18,090 bases of DNA from Pseudomonadota bacterium (GTDB taxonomy: Bacteria > Pseudomonadota > Alphaproteobacteria > Rhodobacterales > Rhodobacteraceae), in contig JACZTQ010000030.1 in NCBI GenBank assembly GCA_022573605.1, positions 1 through 18,090 on the forward strand, in the 5' to 3' direction. Position 1 is the stretch's first letter. Each line of letters starts with the position of its first letter. Made by a program: the position numbers and the translations under genes. Positions 7,327-14,267 of this stretch are shown piece by piece. The notes under the pieces were generated by a model. That model saw nothing but the letters and a program-made list of their open reading frames with translations, did no database searches and was not told the origin of the DNA.

Positions 7327-8562
7327 ATGGGTATCAAGCAACGAGCAAACGCGATCAGGTCCGCCTACGGCGCATTGCAGGCCCTGGGGCGCGACCCGAC
7401 ATCGCTCGAATTCGACAGCATCACCTCGCCGACGCGGGCCGTTCTCGACGGCAAGCCGGTGATGCTGTTCGGCACCAACAACTATCTCGGGCTGACCTTC
7501 GATCCGCACTGCATCGACGCCGCCGTCGCGGCGGTGCGCAAATTCGGCGCTGGCACCACCGGCTCGCGGATCGCCAACGGCACCTATTCGGAGCACCGCT
7601 TACTGGAGGCCGAGATCGCGGCATTCTACGACAAGCGGGCGACGATCCTCTATTCCACCGGATATCTGGCCAACCTCGGGGTGATCTCGGCCCTGGCCGA
7701 GAAGGGCGACCAGCTGCTGATCGATACCGACAGCCATGCCTCGATCTACGACGCCTGCAAGATGAGCGACGCCGATACCATCCGGTTCCGCCACAACAAC
7801 CCCGAGAACCTGGCCAAGCGGCTGGCGCGATTGGCCGGCACCCCGGGCGACAAGATCATCGTCGTCGAGGGCATCTACTCGATGCTGGGCGACAGCGCGC
7901 CGCTGGCCGAGATCGCCGCGGTCAAGCGCGAGGCGGGCGACAACGTCTATCTTCTGGTCGACGAGGCGCATTCTCTGGGGGTGCTGGGCGAGACCGGGCG
8001 GGGCAAGTGCCAGGCCGACGGGGTCGAGGCCGATTGCGACTACATCATCGGCACCTTCTCGAAGAGCGTCGGCACCACCGGGGGCTACTGCGTCTCGGAC
8101 GTGGAAGGCTTCGAGGCCCTGCGGTCGTACTCGCGGCCCTACATGTTCACCGCCTCGCTGACGCCGCCGACGGTGGCGACCGCGCGGGCCGCCTTCAGGC
8201 GGATGATCGAGTCGCCGGAGTTGCGCGAGCGGCTGTGGCAGAACTCGAACCGGCTCTATGACGGGCTGGCGGGTCTGGGCTTCGATCTGGGCCCGGAAGT
8301 CAGCCCGGTGGTGGCGGTGAAACTGCCCGAGCCGAAGGCGGCGGTGATGCTGTGGAACGCGCTGATCGATGCCGGGGTCTACACCAACATCGCGATCCCG
8401 CCGGCGACGCCGAACTCGTTGTCGCTGCTCAGGGTCTCGGTCTCGGCGGCGCATGACGACGAGCAGATCGCCAAGGCGCTGGAGATCTTCGCCGAGGCCG
8501 GAGCGAAGCTGGGCCTGATCTCGCCGCCCGGCGATGCGGCGGCGGCGTCCAGGGTCGCCTGA
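7327..8562 (+). CDS. spt: Serine palmitoyltransferase
   Basis: This PLP-dependent alpha-oxoamine synthase condenses an acyl thioester with serine to give 3-ketosphinganine, the first step of sphingolipid synthesis. The 411-residue protein has N-N-Y-L-G-L-T-F-D near the N terminus, G-A-G-T-T-G-S-R-x-A-N-G-T-Y, D-S-H-A-S-I-Y-D with the histidine that stacks on PLP, V-D-E-A-H-S-L-G, and PLP lysine K246 in G-T-F-S-K-S-V-G-T-T-G-G. The R-P-Y-M-F-T-A-S-L-T-P-P segment resembles Sphingomonas-type SPT (R-P-Y-I-F-T-A-S-L-P-P) more than KBL or BioF. It starts 5 bases after the ACP stop, with GGAGAGGG at 7307-7314. No membrane segment is seen, in line with soluble bacterial SPT. BioF-like or aminolevulinate-synthase-like alternatives are much less likely. 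Confidence 0.93.
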   Translation: MGIKQRANAIRSAYGALQALGRDPTSLEFDSITSPTRAVLDGKPVMLFGTNNYLGLTFDPHCIDAAVAAVRKFGAGTTGSRIANGTYSEHRLLEAEIAAFYDKRATILYSTGYLANLGVISALAEKGDQLLIDTDSHASIYDACKMSDADTIRFRHNNPENLAKRLARLAGTPGDKIIVVEGIYSMLGDSAPLAEIAAVKREAGDNVYLLVDEAHSLGVLGETGRGKCQADGVEADCDYIIGTFSKSVGTTGGYCVSDVEGFEALRSYSRPYMFTASLTPPTVATARAAFRRMIESPELRERLWQNSNRLYDGLAGLGFDLGPEVSPVVAVKLPEPKAAVMLWNALIDAGVYTNIAIPPATPNSLSLLRVSVSAAHDDEQIAKALEIFAEAGAKLGLISPPGDAAAASRVA

Positions 8563-8596
8563 CCGCCGATAGAGCACTATCCGACCTGATGGAATT

Positions 8597-8699
8597 GATC
8601 TTCACCGGGGCTTGCGCCGGTGATCCGTAGGGTGCGCATTTTGCGCACCCTTCAAGACAGTTCGCGCCGGGGGCGGTGCGCACAATGCGCACCCTACGG
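8597..8699. repeat. Palindromic dispersed repeat, copy 1
   Basis: The core at 8625-8699 is a near-perfect inverted repeat: CCGTAGGGTGCGCATTTTGC... pairs with ...GCACAATGCGCACCCTACGG, 24 of 25 positions, around a 25-base centre. A homologous copy in reverse orientation lies at 14131-14236. The similarity extends from the core through a left flank (8597-8624, CCGGGGCTTGCGCCGG type). It occupies the gap between convergent spt and the ELM1-family gene and may act as a bidirectional transcript end. Confidence 0.9.
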
Positions 8700-8717
8700 A
8701 GCCGCGCGCTTCGTTTT

Positions 8718-9827
8718 TCAGGGGTCAAGCAGATCGCGGATGGCGGCGACGGCGCGCTCGGCGCCGGTCGAGGCCGATACCGCCACCACCGGCCCGGCCG
8801 GCTCGCCCAGACGCACGGCGCGGCCGCTTCGGAGCAGCCCGGCATGGAACGCATCCGGCGCCCGTGGCGGGTAGATCCAGCCGTCGCGGATCAGCTTCTG
8901 ATAGGCGTTCGACGCCGCCCCGCCGCCGGCCCGCAGCCGCTGGTCGATCCATTGCAGGGCGCGCGGCAGCCAGGCGCCGCCGGCCGGCAGGTCATAGAGA
9001 TGAACCGGCCGGCCGGTCAGGCTGGCCTCGTGGGCCATCGAGATGCTGTCGCTGGTGACGACGATCTCGTCGGCCAGCGCCAGGTAGCCCGGATAGGGAT
9101 TCTCGCCGCCGCTGCCCCAGAGATAGCTGTGCGCCGGGACGCCGACCCGTGCCAGGAACGCCTCGGCGGCGGCGTGGCCGGTGCGTGGCCCGGTGGCGAT
9201 CAGCAGCGAGCCGCCGCGCTGGCGGGCCAGGGCATCGGCCTTGGCGCCGAGGTCGGCGGCACTTGCGGGGCTCAGGCGCAGGGGCGGCGCGTCGCCGCCG
9301 ATCAGAACCGCGATCCAGGGCCGGGGGAGATGCGCCAGGCGGTCGCGCCATTGCTCGCCCGCGCGGGCCAGCACCTCGGCCGAGAGGCGGGTCATCGGGG
9401 CGTCGAGACGAACCACGTTGATAGCCTCGGGCAGGCGGTATTGCGGCGTCGTCAGCACCAGGTCGAAGCCGTCGAGCGGGGCTCGGGGGCGGCCGATATG
9501 GACCACCCGCGCGCCCCCCTCGCGCCCGATCCAGCGCGCCACCGGGGCGCTGCGCCAGCCGACCGAGAGCACCAGGTCCGGCCAGGGCGGAGCGATCAGG
9601 GCCCGGGCCTCGCCGGTCAGCGGCGCCAGCGACGGCCCCATGCGGCCATAGCGCGGGGTCCAGCCGACCAGCCGCCCGCGCCAGCTCAGCGCCTTGCGCT
9701 CGCAGGGCCAGCCGAGCGCATCGGCCAGGGTCTCGACCTGGAGATTGTCGCCGGTCCGGCGCCCCAGCAGCGCCCAGACGCGCGGTGTCGCGCAAGACCG
9801 GTCTTTGCCCTTGGGTGGTTTGCTCAT
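8718..9827 (-). CDS. ELM1-family (mitochondrial fission ELM1-like, PF06258 type) protein
   Basis: 369 residues. The N terminus has L-L-G-R-R-T-G-D-N-L-Q, and the C-terminal half has V-L-I-G-G-D-A, I-A-T-G-P-R-T-G and T-S-D-S-I-S-M-A-H-E-A-S-L-T-G-R-P-V-H. These are hallmarks of the bacterial ELM1/DUF1022 family, whose fold resembles GT-B glycosyltransferases. Family function in bacteria is not well defined; lipid- or surface-glycan roles have been suggested from fold and context. It is transcribed away from the Gfo/Idh-neuB operon, with 230 bases between the starts, and towards spt. The start ATG (9825-9827 on the plus strand as CAT) is preceded on its own strand by a GAAGCGAG purine stretch. 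Given the neighbours, a glycosyltransferase acting on a sphingolipid or surface glycan is possible but unproven. Confidence 0.85.
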   Translation of the reverse strand: MSKPPKGKDRSCATPRVWALLGRRTGDNLQVETLADALGWPCERKALSWRGRLVGWTPRYGRMGPSLAPLTGEARALIAPPWPDLVLSVGWRSAPVARWIGREGGARVVHIGRPRAPLDGFDLVLTTPQYRLPEAINVVRLDAPMTRLSAEVLARAGEQWRDRLAHLPRPWIAVLIGGDAPPLRLSPASAADLGAKADALARQRGGSLLIATGPRTGHAAAEAFLARVGVPAHSYLWGSGGENPYPGYLALADEIVVTSDSISMAHEASLTGRPVHLYDLPAGGAWLPRALQWIDQRLRAGGGAASNAYQKLIRDGWIYPPRAPDAFHAGLLRSGRAVRLGEPAGPVVAVSASTGAERAVAAIRDLLDP

Positions 9828-10057
9828 CTGCTCGCTTCAGGCATCGCTTCACGGTGACGAAGTGACCGGTAGCCGATTGTAGGCCGGCACCGCAAGAAAG
9901 GAACCTGCGAACAATGCCGGTCCCGGCGATGGGCCGTGTCTGATCGTGCCGGAAAAAACCGAATCCGGGCCGCTTTGTCGCGCCGTAGGCAATTGCCATC
10001 GGCCGATCCCCTTGTTAACTAATCCCGACTTCGCCCGAGCAGGAAAACATCGCAGCC
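9828..10057. promoter_or_regulatory. Divergent intergenic region with adjacent palindromes
   Basis: Promoters for both the ELM1-like gene (minus) and the Gfo/Idh operon (plus) should lie here. Two perfect 10-bp palindromes stand side by side at 9988-9997 (GGCAATTGCC) and 9998-10007 (ATCGGCCGAT), about 50 bases before the + strand start. A TTGTTAACTAA lies just after. These could be an operator, but no known regulator motif is recognised. Confidence 0.35.
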
Positions 10058-11152
10058 ATGACGCGCGTTAAGGTTATCGGAGCCGGCTCCATCGGCAATC
10101 ATTTGTCGCATGCGTCCCGCCGGCTGGGCTGGGAGGTCGATATCTGCGACCTCGACCGACAGGCGCTGGAGCGAACGCGGAGCGAGATCTATCCGGGCCG
10201 CTATGGCGCGTGGGATGCCGGCATCGGCCTCTACCACACCGACGAGGTGCCGCGCGGAGGCTACGACTACATTTTCATCGGCACGCCGCCGGATTCGCAC
10301 ATGGCGCTGGCGCTGGAGGCGCTGCAGGAGGAACCCCGCGCGATCCTGGTCGAAAAACCGCTGTGCACCCCCTCGCTGGAAGGCGCTGCCGAGTTCCACG
10401 CGCTCGCGCGCGAGCGCGGGGTGGCGGCCTTTTGCGGCTACGACCATGCGATCAGCCAAGGCATCGCCGCCGCCGTCTCGCCGCCCAGCCTGACGGCGTT
10501 GGGCGAGGCGATCACCCTCGACGTGGAGTTCCGCGAGCATTGGGCGGGCATCTTCAAGGCCCACCCCTGGCTGGACGGGCCGGAATCGACCTATCTGGGC
10601 TACTGGCGCCGTGGCGGGGGCTCGGCGGGTGAGCATTCACACGCGATCAACCTCTGGCAGCGGCTGGCTCTGGCTTTGGGCAAGGGCCGCGTCACGGCGG
10701 TGTCGGCGACGATGGAATACGTGCGCGACGGGGCGGCGGAGTTCGACCGGATGTGCCTGCTGAATCTCACCACCGAGACCGGGTTCACCGGGCGCGTGGT
10801 CCAGGATGTGGTCACCCGGCCATCACGGAAGTGGGCGCGGATTCAGGGCACCGACGGGTTTGTCGAGTGGCAATACGCCTACCGTCCCGGCGAGGAAGCG
10901 ATGTTTGTCGGCGACAGCAACGGTGTCGTCGACGAGAAGATCTTCACCAAGTCGCGGGCGGACGATTTTGTCGAGGAGTTGCGCCATCTGGATGCCGCGG
11001 TCGCCAATGGCGCCGCGTTGCAATCGCCCATTGCGGTGGAGCGTGCGCTGGAGACCATGCTGGTCATCGCCGCGGCGCATCGGTCGGCCCAGAGCGGAGC
11101 CACCGTCCGGATCGACTACGGCGCGGGATATGTCGAACAGGCGCTTAGCTGA
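10058..11152 (+). CDS. Gfo/Idh/MocA-family oxidoreductase
   Basis: 364 residues. The N-terminal Rossmann domain has V-I-G-A-G-S-I-G-N-H. The Gfo/Idh signature is V-E-K-P-L-C-T-P, where the lysine contacts substrate and cofactor. The C-terminal alpha/beta domain has G-G-G-S-A-G-E-H-S-H-A-I-N-L-W with the likely catalytic histidine region. Family members oxidise or reduce sugar hydroxyls with NAD(P). The gene is 15 bases before the NeuB-like gene and heads the operon, so its substrate is probably a sugar or sugar phosphate precursor, or the nonulosonate product. The ATG at 10058 follows AGGA at 10041-10044. Legionaminic- and pseudaminic-type pathways sometimes have such oxidoreductases; the exact reaction here is unknown. 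Confidence 0.88.
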   Translation: MTRVKVIGAGSIGNHLSHASRRLGWEVDICDLDRQALERTRSEIYPGRYGAWDAGIGLYHTDEVPRGGYDYIFIGTPPDSHMALALEALQEEPRAILVEKPLCTPSLEGAAEFHALARERGVAAFCGYDHAISQGIAAAVSPPSLTALGEAITLDVEFREHWAGIFKAHPWLDGPESTYLGYWRRGGGSAGEHSHAINLWQRLALALGKGRVTAVSATMEYVRDGAAEFDRMCLLNLTTETGFTGRVVQDVVTRPSRKWARIQGTDGFVEWQYAYRPGEEAMFVGDSNGVVDEKIFTKSRADDFVEELRHLDAAVANGAALQSPIAVERALETMLVIAAAHRSAQSGATVRIDYGAGYVEQALS

Positions 11153-11167
11153 GGAGCACGCAGACAG

Positions 11168-12742
11168 ATGAACGTGGCAAACAACGACCGCTTCGGCCTC
11201 GACAGGTTCGATTTTCGCGATCTCTTCGTGCTCGACATGGCGAACAACCATCAGGGCAGCGTCGAGCATGGCGTCGCCGTCATTCGCGGCCTGGCCGAGC
11301 CGGTGAAGCGCCACGGCATCCGGGCCGGGGTGAAGTTCCAGTTCCGGCAGCTCGCCAGCTTCGTTCACCCGAGCCACCGGAAGGACTCGGACAACAAGCA
11401 TATCCCCCGGTTCCTCTCGACCGAGTTGAAGCGCGCCGACTACGAGGTGCTGCTCAAGGAGGTCAAGGGGAGCGGCATGCTGAGCATCTGCACCCCGTTC
11501 GACGAGGACTCGATCGACATCATCGTCGAGATGGGCTTCGACATCCTCAAGATCGCCAGCTGCTCGGCGATGGACTGGCCGCTGCTGGAGAAGGCGGCCA
11601 ACGCCAATCTGCCGATCATCTGTTCGACCGGCGGGCTGGAACAGCGCAACATCGACGAGTTGGCGAGCTTCTTCTACCACCGCGGCGTGACCGTCGCCTT
11701 CATGCACTGCGTCGCGATCTATCCGACCCCGGACGAGTTGTTGAACCTCAACCAGATCGCCGAGATGAAGAAGCGCTACCCTTATTGCACCATCGGCTGG
11801 TCGACCCACGAGGACCAGGACAATACCGCCGCCGTGCAGGTGGCCCATGCCAAGGGCGCGGCGATGTTCGAGCGCCATGTCGGCCTGGAAACCGAGACCA
11901 TCAAGCTCAACGCCTATTCGTCGACGCCCGAGCAACTCGACCGCTGGTTCGCGGCCTATCGCCAGGCGGTTGCCATGTGCGGCCCGGCCGAGCGGCCCGA
12001 GGCCGACCCGCGCGAACGCGACGCGCTGAGTTCTCTCCAGCGCGGCGTCTATGCGCGCAAGGCGATCAAGAAGGGCGCCAAGCTGGAGCGCGGCCTGGTC
12101 TACTTCGCGATGCCCATCCTCGAGGGTCAGTTGCCGAGCGGCCAGTGGAGCGCCGAGGCGGTCGCCGACGCCAAGGTGGATGCCGACGGTGCGGTGATGC
12201 TCGACGCGGTCACGCTGCCGGTGCCGCCCAAAGAGACCAGCATCAAGCACTCGATCCACCAGGTCAAAGCGCTGCTGAACGAGGCCGGGGTGCGCCTCGG
12301 CAGCGAGTTCGGGGTCGAATACTCGCACCACGAGGGGATCGAGAACTTCGAGCAGGTCGGGGCGGTGCTGATCGACTGCGTCAACCGCTCGTATTGCAAG
12401 AAGATCGTCGTGCAACTGCCGGGCCAGAACCATCCGCTGCACTTCCACAAGATCAAGGAAGAGACCTTCCAGGTTCTGTGGGGCACGCTCGAGATCGAGG
12501 TCGATGGCCACCGCAAGCAGTTGAACCCGGGCGATACCTGTCTTGTGCAGCCCGGTGTCTGGCACCGGTTCTGGAGCCACACGGGCTGCGTGTTCGAGGA
12601 GATTTCGACCCGCGCGATCAAGGGCGATTCAGTCTATGCGGACAAGCGGATCAACGCCATGGAGCTGTCCGAGCGCAAGACCGTGGTCGATCACTGGGGC
12701 CGTTTCCAGATGAAGGACGGTGCGCTGAGCTGGACCACATGA
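11168..12742 (+). CDS. NeuB-like ulosonic acid synthase fused to a SAF-like and a cupin domain
   Basis: 524 residues in three parts. Residues ~20-270 are a NeuB TIM barrel: D-M-A-N-N-H-Q-G, V-K-F-Q, C-T-P-F-D-E-D-S, K-I-A-S, C-S-T-G-G, H-C-V-A-I-Y-P-T-P and E235-R-H. Residues ~288-350 look like the antifreeze/SAF domain of sialic acid synthases (R-G-V-Y-A-R-K-A-I-K-K-G). Residues ~375-500 form a cupin with putative metal ligands H425, H427, E431 and H466 (H-F-H-K-I-K-E-E, W-H-R-F-W). NeuB enzymes join PEP to an aldose or aldose phosphate to make a 3-deoxy-ulosonic acid. Several motifs diverge (G-W-S-T-H-E-D where sialic acid synthases have G-Y-S-D-H-T; E-R-H-V-G-L-E for E-K-H-F-T-L-D), so the substrate is unlikely to be standard ManNAc. 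GAGGAG (11151-11156) precedes the ATG. Its stop overlaps the next start (ATGA). Confidence 0.9.
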   Translation: MNVANNDRFGLDRFDFRDLFVLDMANNHQGSVEHGVAVIRGLAEPVKRHGIRAGVKFQFRQLASFVHPSHRKDSDNKHIPRFLSTELKRADYEVLLKEVKGSGMLSICTPFDEDSIDIIVEMGFDILKIASCSAMDWPLLEKAANANLPIICSTGGLEQRNIDELASFFYHRGVTVAFMHCVAIYPTPDELLNLNQIAEMKKRYPYCTIGWSTHEDQDNTAAVQVAHAKGAAMFERHVGLETETIKLNAYSSTPEQLDRWFAAYRQAVAMCGPAERPEADPRERDALSSLQRGVYARKAIKKGAKLERGLVYFAMPILEGQLPSGQWSAEAVADAKVDADGAVMLDAVTLPVPPKETSIKHSIHQVKALLNEAGVRLGSEFGVEYSHHEGIENFEQVGAVLIDCVNRSYCKKIVVQLPGQNHPLHFHKIKEETFQVLWGTLEIEVDGHRKQLNPGDTCLVQPGVWHRFWSHTGCVFEEISTRAIKGDSVYADKRINAMELSERKTVVDHWGRFQMKDGALSWTT

Positions 12743-13416
12743 TCGGCCCCATGATCGGTCATGTCGCGTTCGATTTCGACGGCACCCTGGTCCGGTCCAA
12801 CCGGATAAAGCGCGACTGTTTCTACGAGACACTGGCCGATGTGCCGGGGGGCGCGGCCATCCTCGATGACCTTTTCGCCGACCGTTACCGCGGAGATCGG
12901 TTCGCGCTGTTTCGTGAGGTGACGCGCAGGCTGGGGTGCGGCAGGGCGGCGGCCATCCCGGACCCCGATGCCTTGGCCGGTCACTACGGCAAGCTGTGCC
13001 GCGAGCGGGTCGCCTGTGCGCCCGAAGTGCCCGGCGCCGAGGCGGCCCTGACCCGGCTTTCGCAGGCGGGGGCTCGGATGTTCCTGATTTCAGCGACGCC
13101 GCAGCAGCCGCTGGAACAGCTGGTGTCGGACCGGGGCCTGACCCGGTTTTTCGATCTGGTCCTGGGTGCACCCACCGGCAAGCCGACCCATCTGCGAAGG
13201 GTGATAGGCAAATGCGCGATCACCCCTGCCGATATCGTCATGGTCGGGGACGGGCATGACGACCAGGCGGCGGCGGCGCAACTCGGTTGCCGGTTCATTG
13301 CCGTGACCGATCAGCCGACGGCGCCGTTCGGAGCCGTCGAGACCAGCATCCCGGACCTGCGCACTCTGCCGGAAGTGCTGGGTCTGACCAGCCCGGCCGA
13401 AGGATTGCCGCGATGA
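12739..13416 (+). CDS. HAD-family phosphatase, probable ulosonate-phosphate phosphatase
   Basis: 225 residues with all HAD motifs: D12 and D14 (F-D-F-D-G-T-L-V), S118 (L-I-S-A-T), K148 (T-G-K-P) and G-D-G-H-D-D (D171, D174, D175). A helical C1-type cap lies between motifs I and II, so it is of the phosphoglycolate-phosphatase/beta-phosphoglucomutase type rather than the capless KdsC type. It starts at ATG 12739, overlapping the NeuB-like stop by ATGA, and ends overlapping the CMP-synthetase start by ATGA. A second in-frame ATG at 12751 is possible. Sitting between a NeuB-like synthase and a NeuA-like enzyme, it probably removes phosphate from an ulosonate 8- or 9-phosphate, as in the Kdn pathway of Bacteroides. 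This is inferred from order; the substrate is not proven. Confidence 0.88.
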   Translation: MIGPMIGHVAFDFDGTLVRSNRIKRDCFYETLADVPGGAAILDDLFADRYRGDRFALFREVTRRLGCGRAAAIPDPDALAGHYGKLCRERVACAPEVPGAEAALTRLSQAGARMFLISATPQQPLEQLVSDRGLTRFFDLVLGAPTGKPTHLRRVIGKCAITPADIVMVGDGHDDQAAAAQLGCRFIAVTDQPTAPFGAVETSIPDLRTLPEVLGLTSPAEGLPR

Positions 13417-14135
13417 TCGGGGGCAAGCGCATCCTGGTGGTGGTCCCGGCGCGCGGTGGCAGCAAGGGCATCCGGCTGAAGAACCTGAGGTCGGTCCTGG
13501 GGGTGCCGATGGTTGCCCGGGTCGGCCATGTCGTCGGGCAACTGGAGATCATCGACCGCGCCGTGGTCTCCACCGACCACGAGGAGATCGCCCGGGTTGC
13601 CGAAGCCTCCGGGCTCGCGGCGCCGTTCCGCCGGCCGGAGACGCTGTCGGGCGACCGGATCGGCGATCTGGAGGTTTTGACCCATGCGCTCGGGGAGATG
13701 GAGCGGATCGACGGGCTCACCTACGACATCGTCGTGATGCTGCAACCGACCTCGCCGCTGCGCAAGCCGGAGCATGTGACCGCTACCGTCGAGATGCTGC
13801 TCCAGGGGTCGTGGGACGCGGTCTGGACCGTCTCCGAATCGGACAGCAAGGCGCATCCGCTGAAGCAGCTCACGATCGAGCCGGACTCGGGCCGCCTCGA
13901 CACCTACGATCCGGCCGGCAAGACGATCATCGCCCGCCAGCAGTTGACCCCGCTGTTTCACCGCAATGGCATCGCCTATGCCATCACCCGCGACTGCCTG
14001 CTCGGGCAGAAGACCATCATGGGCGCGCGCACCGGCGCGTTGCTGATCGACGGCCCGGCGGTCAGCATCGATACCGAATGGGATCTCGAACTGTGCGAGT
14101 TCCTGATGCGCCGGAACGGCTATCCCGAGGCGTAG
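13413..14135 (+). CDS. CMP-ulosonic acid synthetase (acylneuraminate cytidylyltransferase family)
   Basis: 240 residues. The CTP-binding signature P-A-R-G-G-S-K-G-I-R-L-K-N spans residues 12-24. L-Q-P-T-S-P-L-R follows in mid-protein, and I-D-T-E-W-D-L-E with D220 and D224 matches the C-terminal metal site of NeuA/PseF/KdsB-type enzymes. The family couples CTP to an ulosonic acid to give the CMP-sugar donor. The start ATG overlaps the HAD stop (ATGA at 13413-13416), so NeuB-like, HAD and this gene are translationally coupled. The TAG stop (14133-14135) lies inside palindromic repeat copy 2, so that the repeat begins within the last codons. Which ulosonate it activates (Neu5Ac, Kdn, legionaminate or another) cannot be told from the sequence. 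Confidence 0.93.
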   Translation: MIGGKRILVVVPARGGSKGIRLKNLRSVLGVPMVARVGHVVGQLEIIDRAVVSTDHEEIARVAEASGLAAPFRRPETLSGDRIGDLEVLTHALGEMERIDGLTYDIVVMLQPTSPLRKPEHVTATVEMLLQGSWDAVWTVSESDSKAHPLKQLTIEPDSGRLDTYDPAGKTIIARQQLTPLFHRNGIAYAITRDCLLGQKTIMGARTGALLIDGPAVSIDTEWDLELCEFLMRRNGYPEA

Positions 14136-14236
14136 GGTGCGCATTTTGCGCACCATTCCCCGCGCCAGCCCTCTTGAACGGTGCGCAAAATGCACACCCT
14201 ACCGGATCGCCGGCTCAAGCCCGGCAAAGACCATGG
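14131..14236. repeat. Palindromic dispersed repeat, copy 2 (inverted)
   Basis: The core at 14131-14204 pairs CGTAGGGTGCGCATTTTGCG... with ...GCGCAAAATGCACACCCTACCG. The loop (TTGAAC/CCGCGCC type) and the right flank (CGCCGGCTCAAGCCCGGC, to about 14236) are homologous, in reverse, to copy 1 at 8597-8699. It separates the convergent CMP-synthetase gene and the minus-strand glycosyltransferase-like gene and supplies the former's stop codon. Confidence 0.9.
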
Positions 14237-14267
14237 GAAGAGCGATCCCATCCGAATGGAAGTTGCC

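Noticed and set aside
8597..8717. Possible small RNA or tRNA in the spt-ELM1 gap
   Set aside because: The structure is explained by the palindromic repeat that recurs at 14131-14236; no tRNA cloverleaf features.
8676..9857. 393-codon + strand open frame
   Set aside because: Covers the ELM1-family gene on the other strand, and that frame has clear family motifs; this one has none.
10823..12580. 585-codon open frame on the minus strand
   Set aside because: Antisense to the NeuB-like gene; composition is typical of a GC-rich shadow frame and there is no ribosome-binding site or motif.
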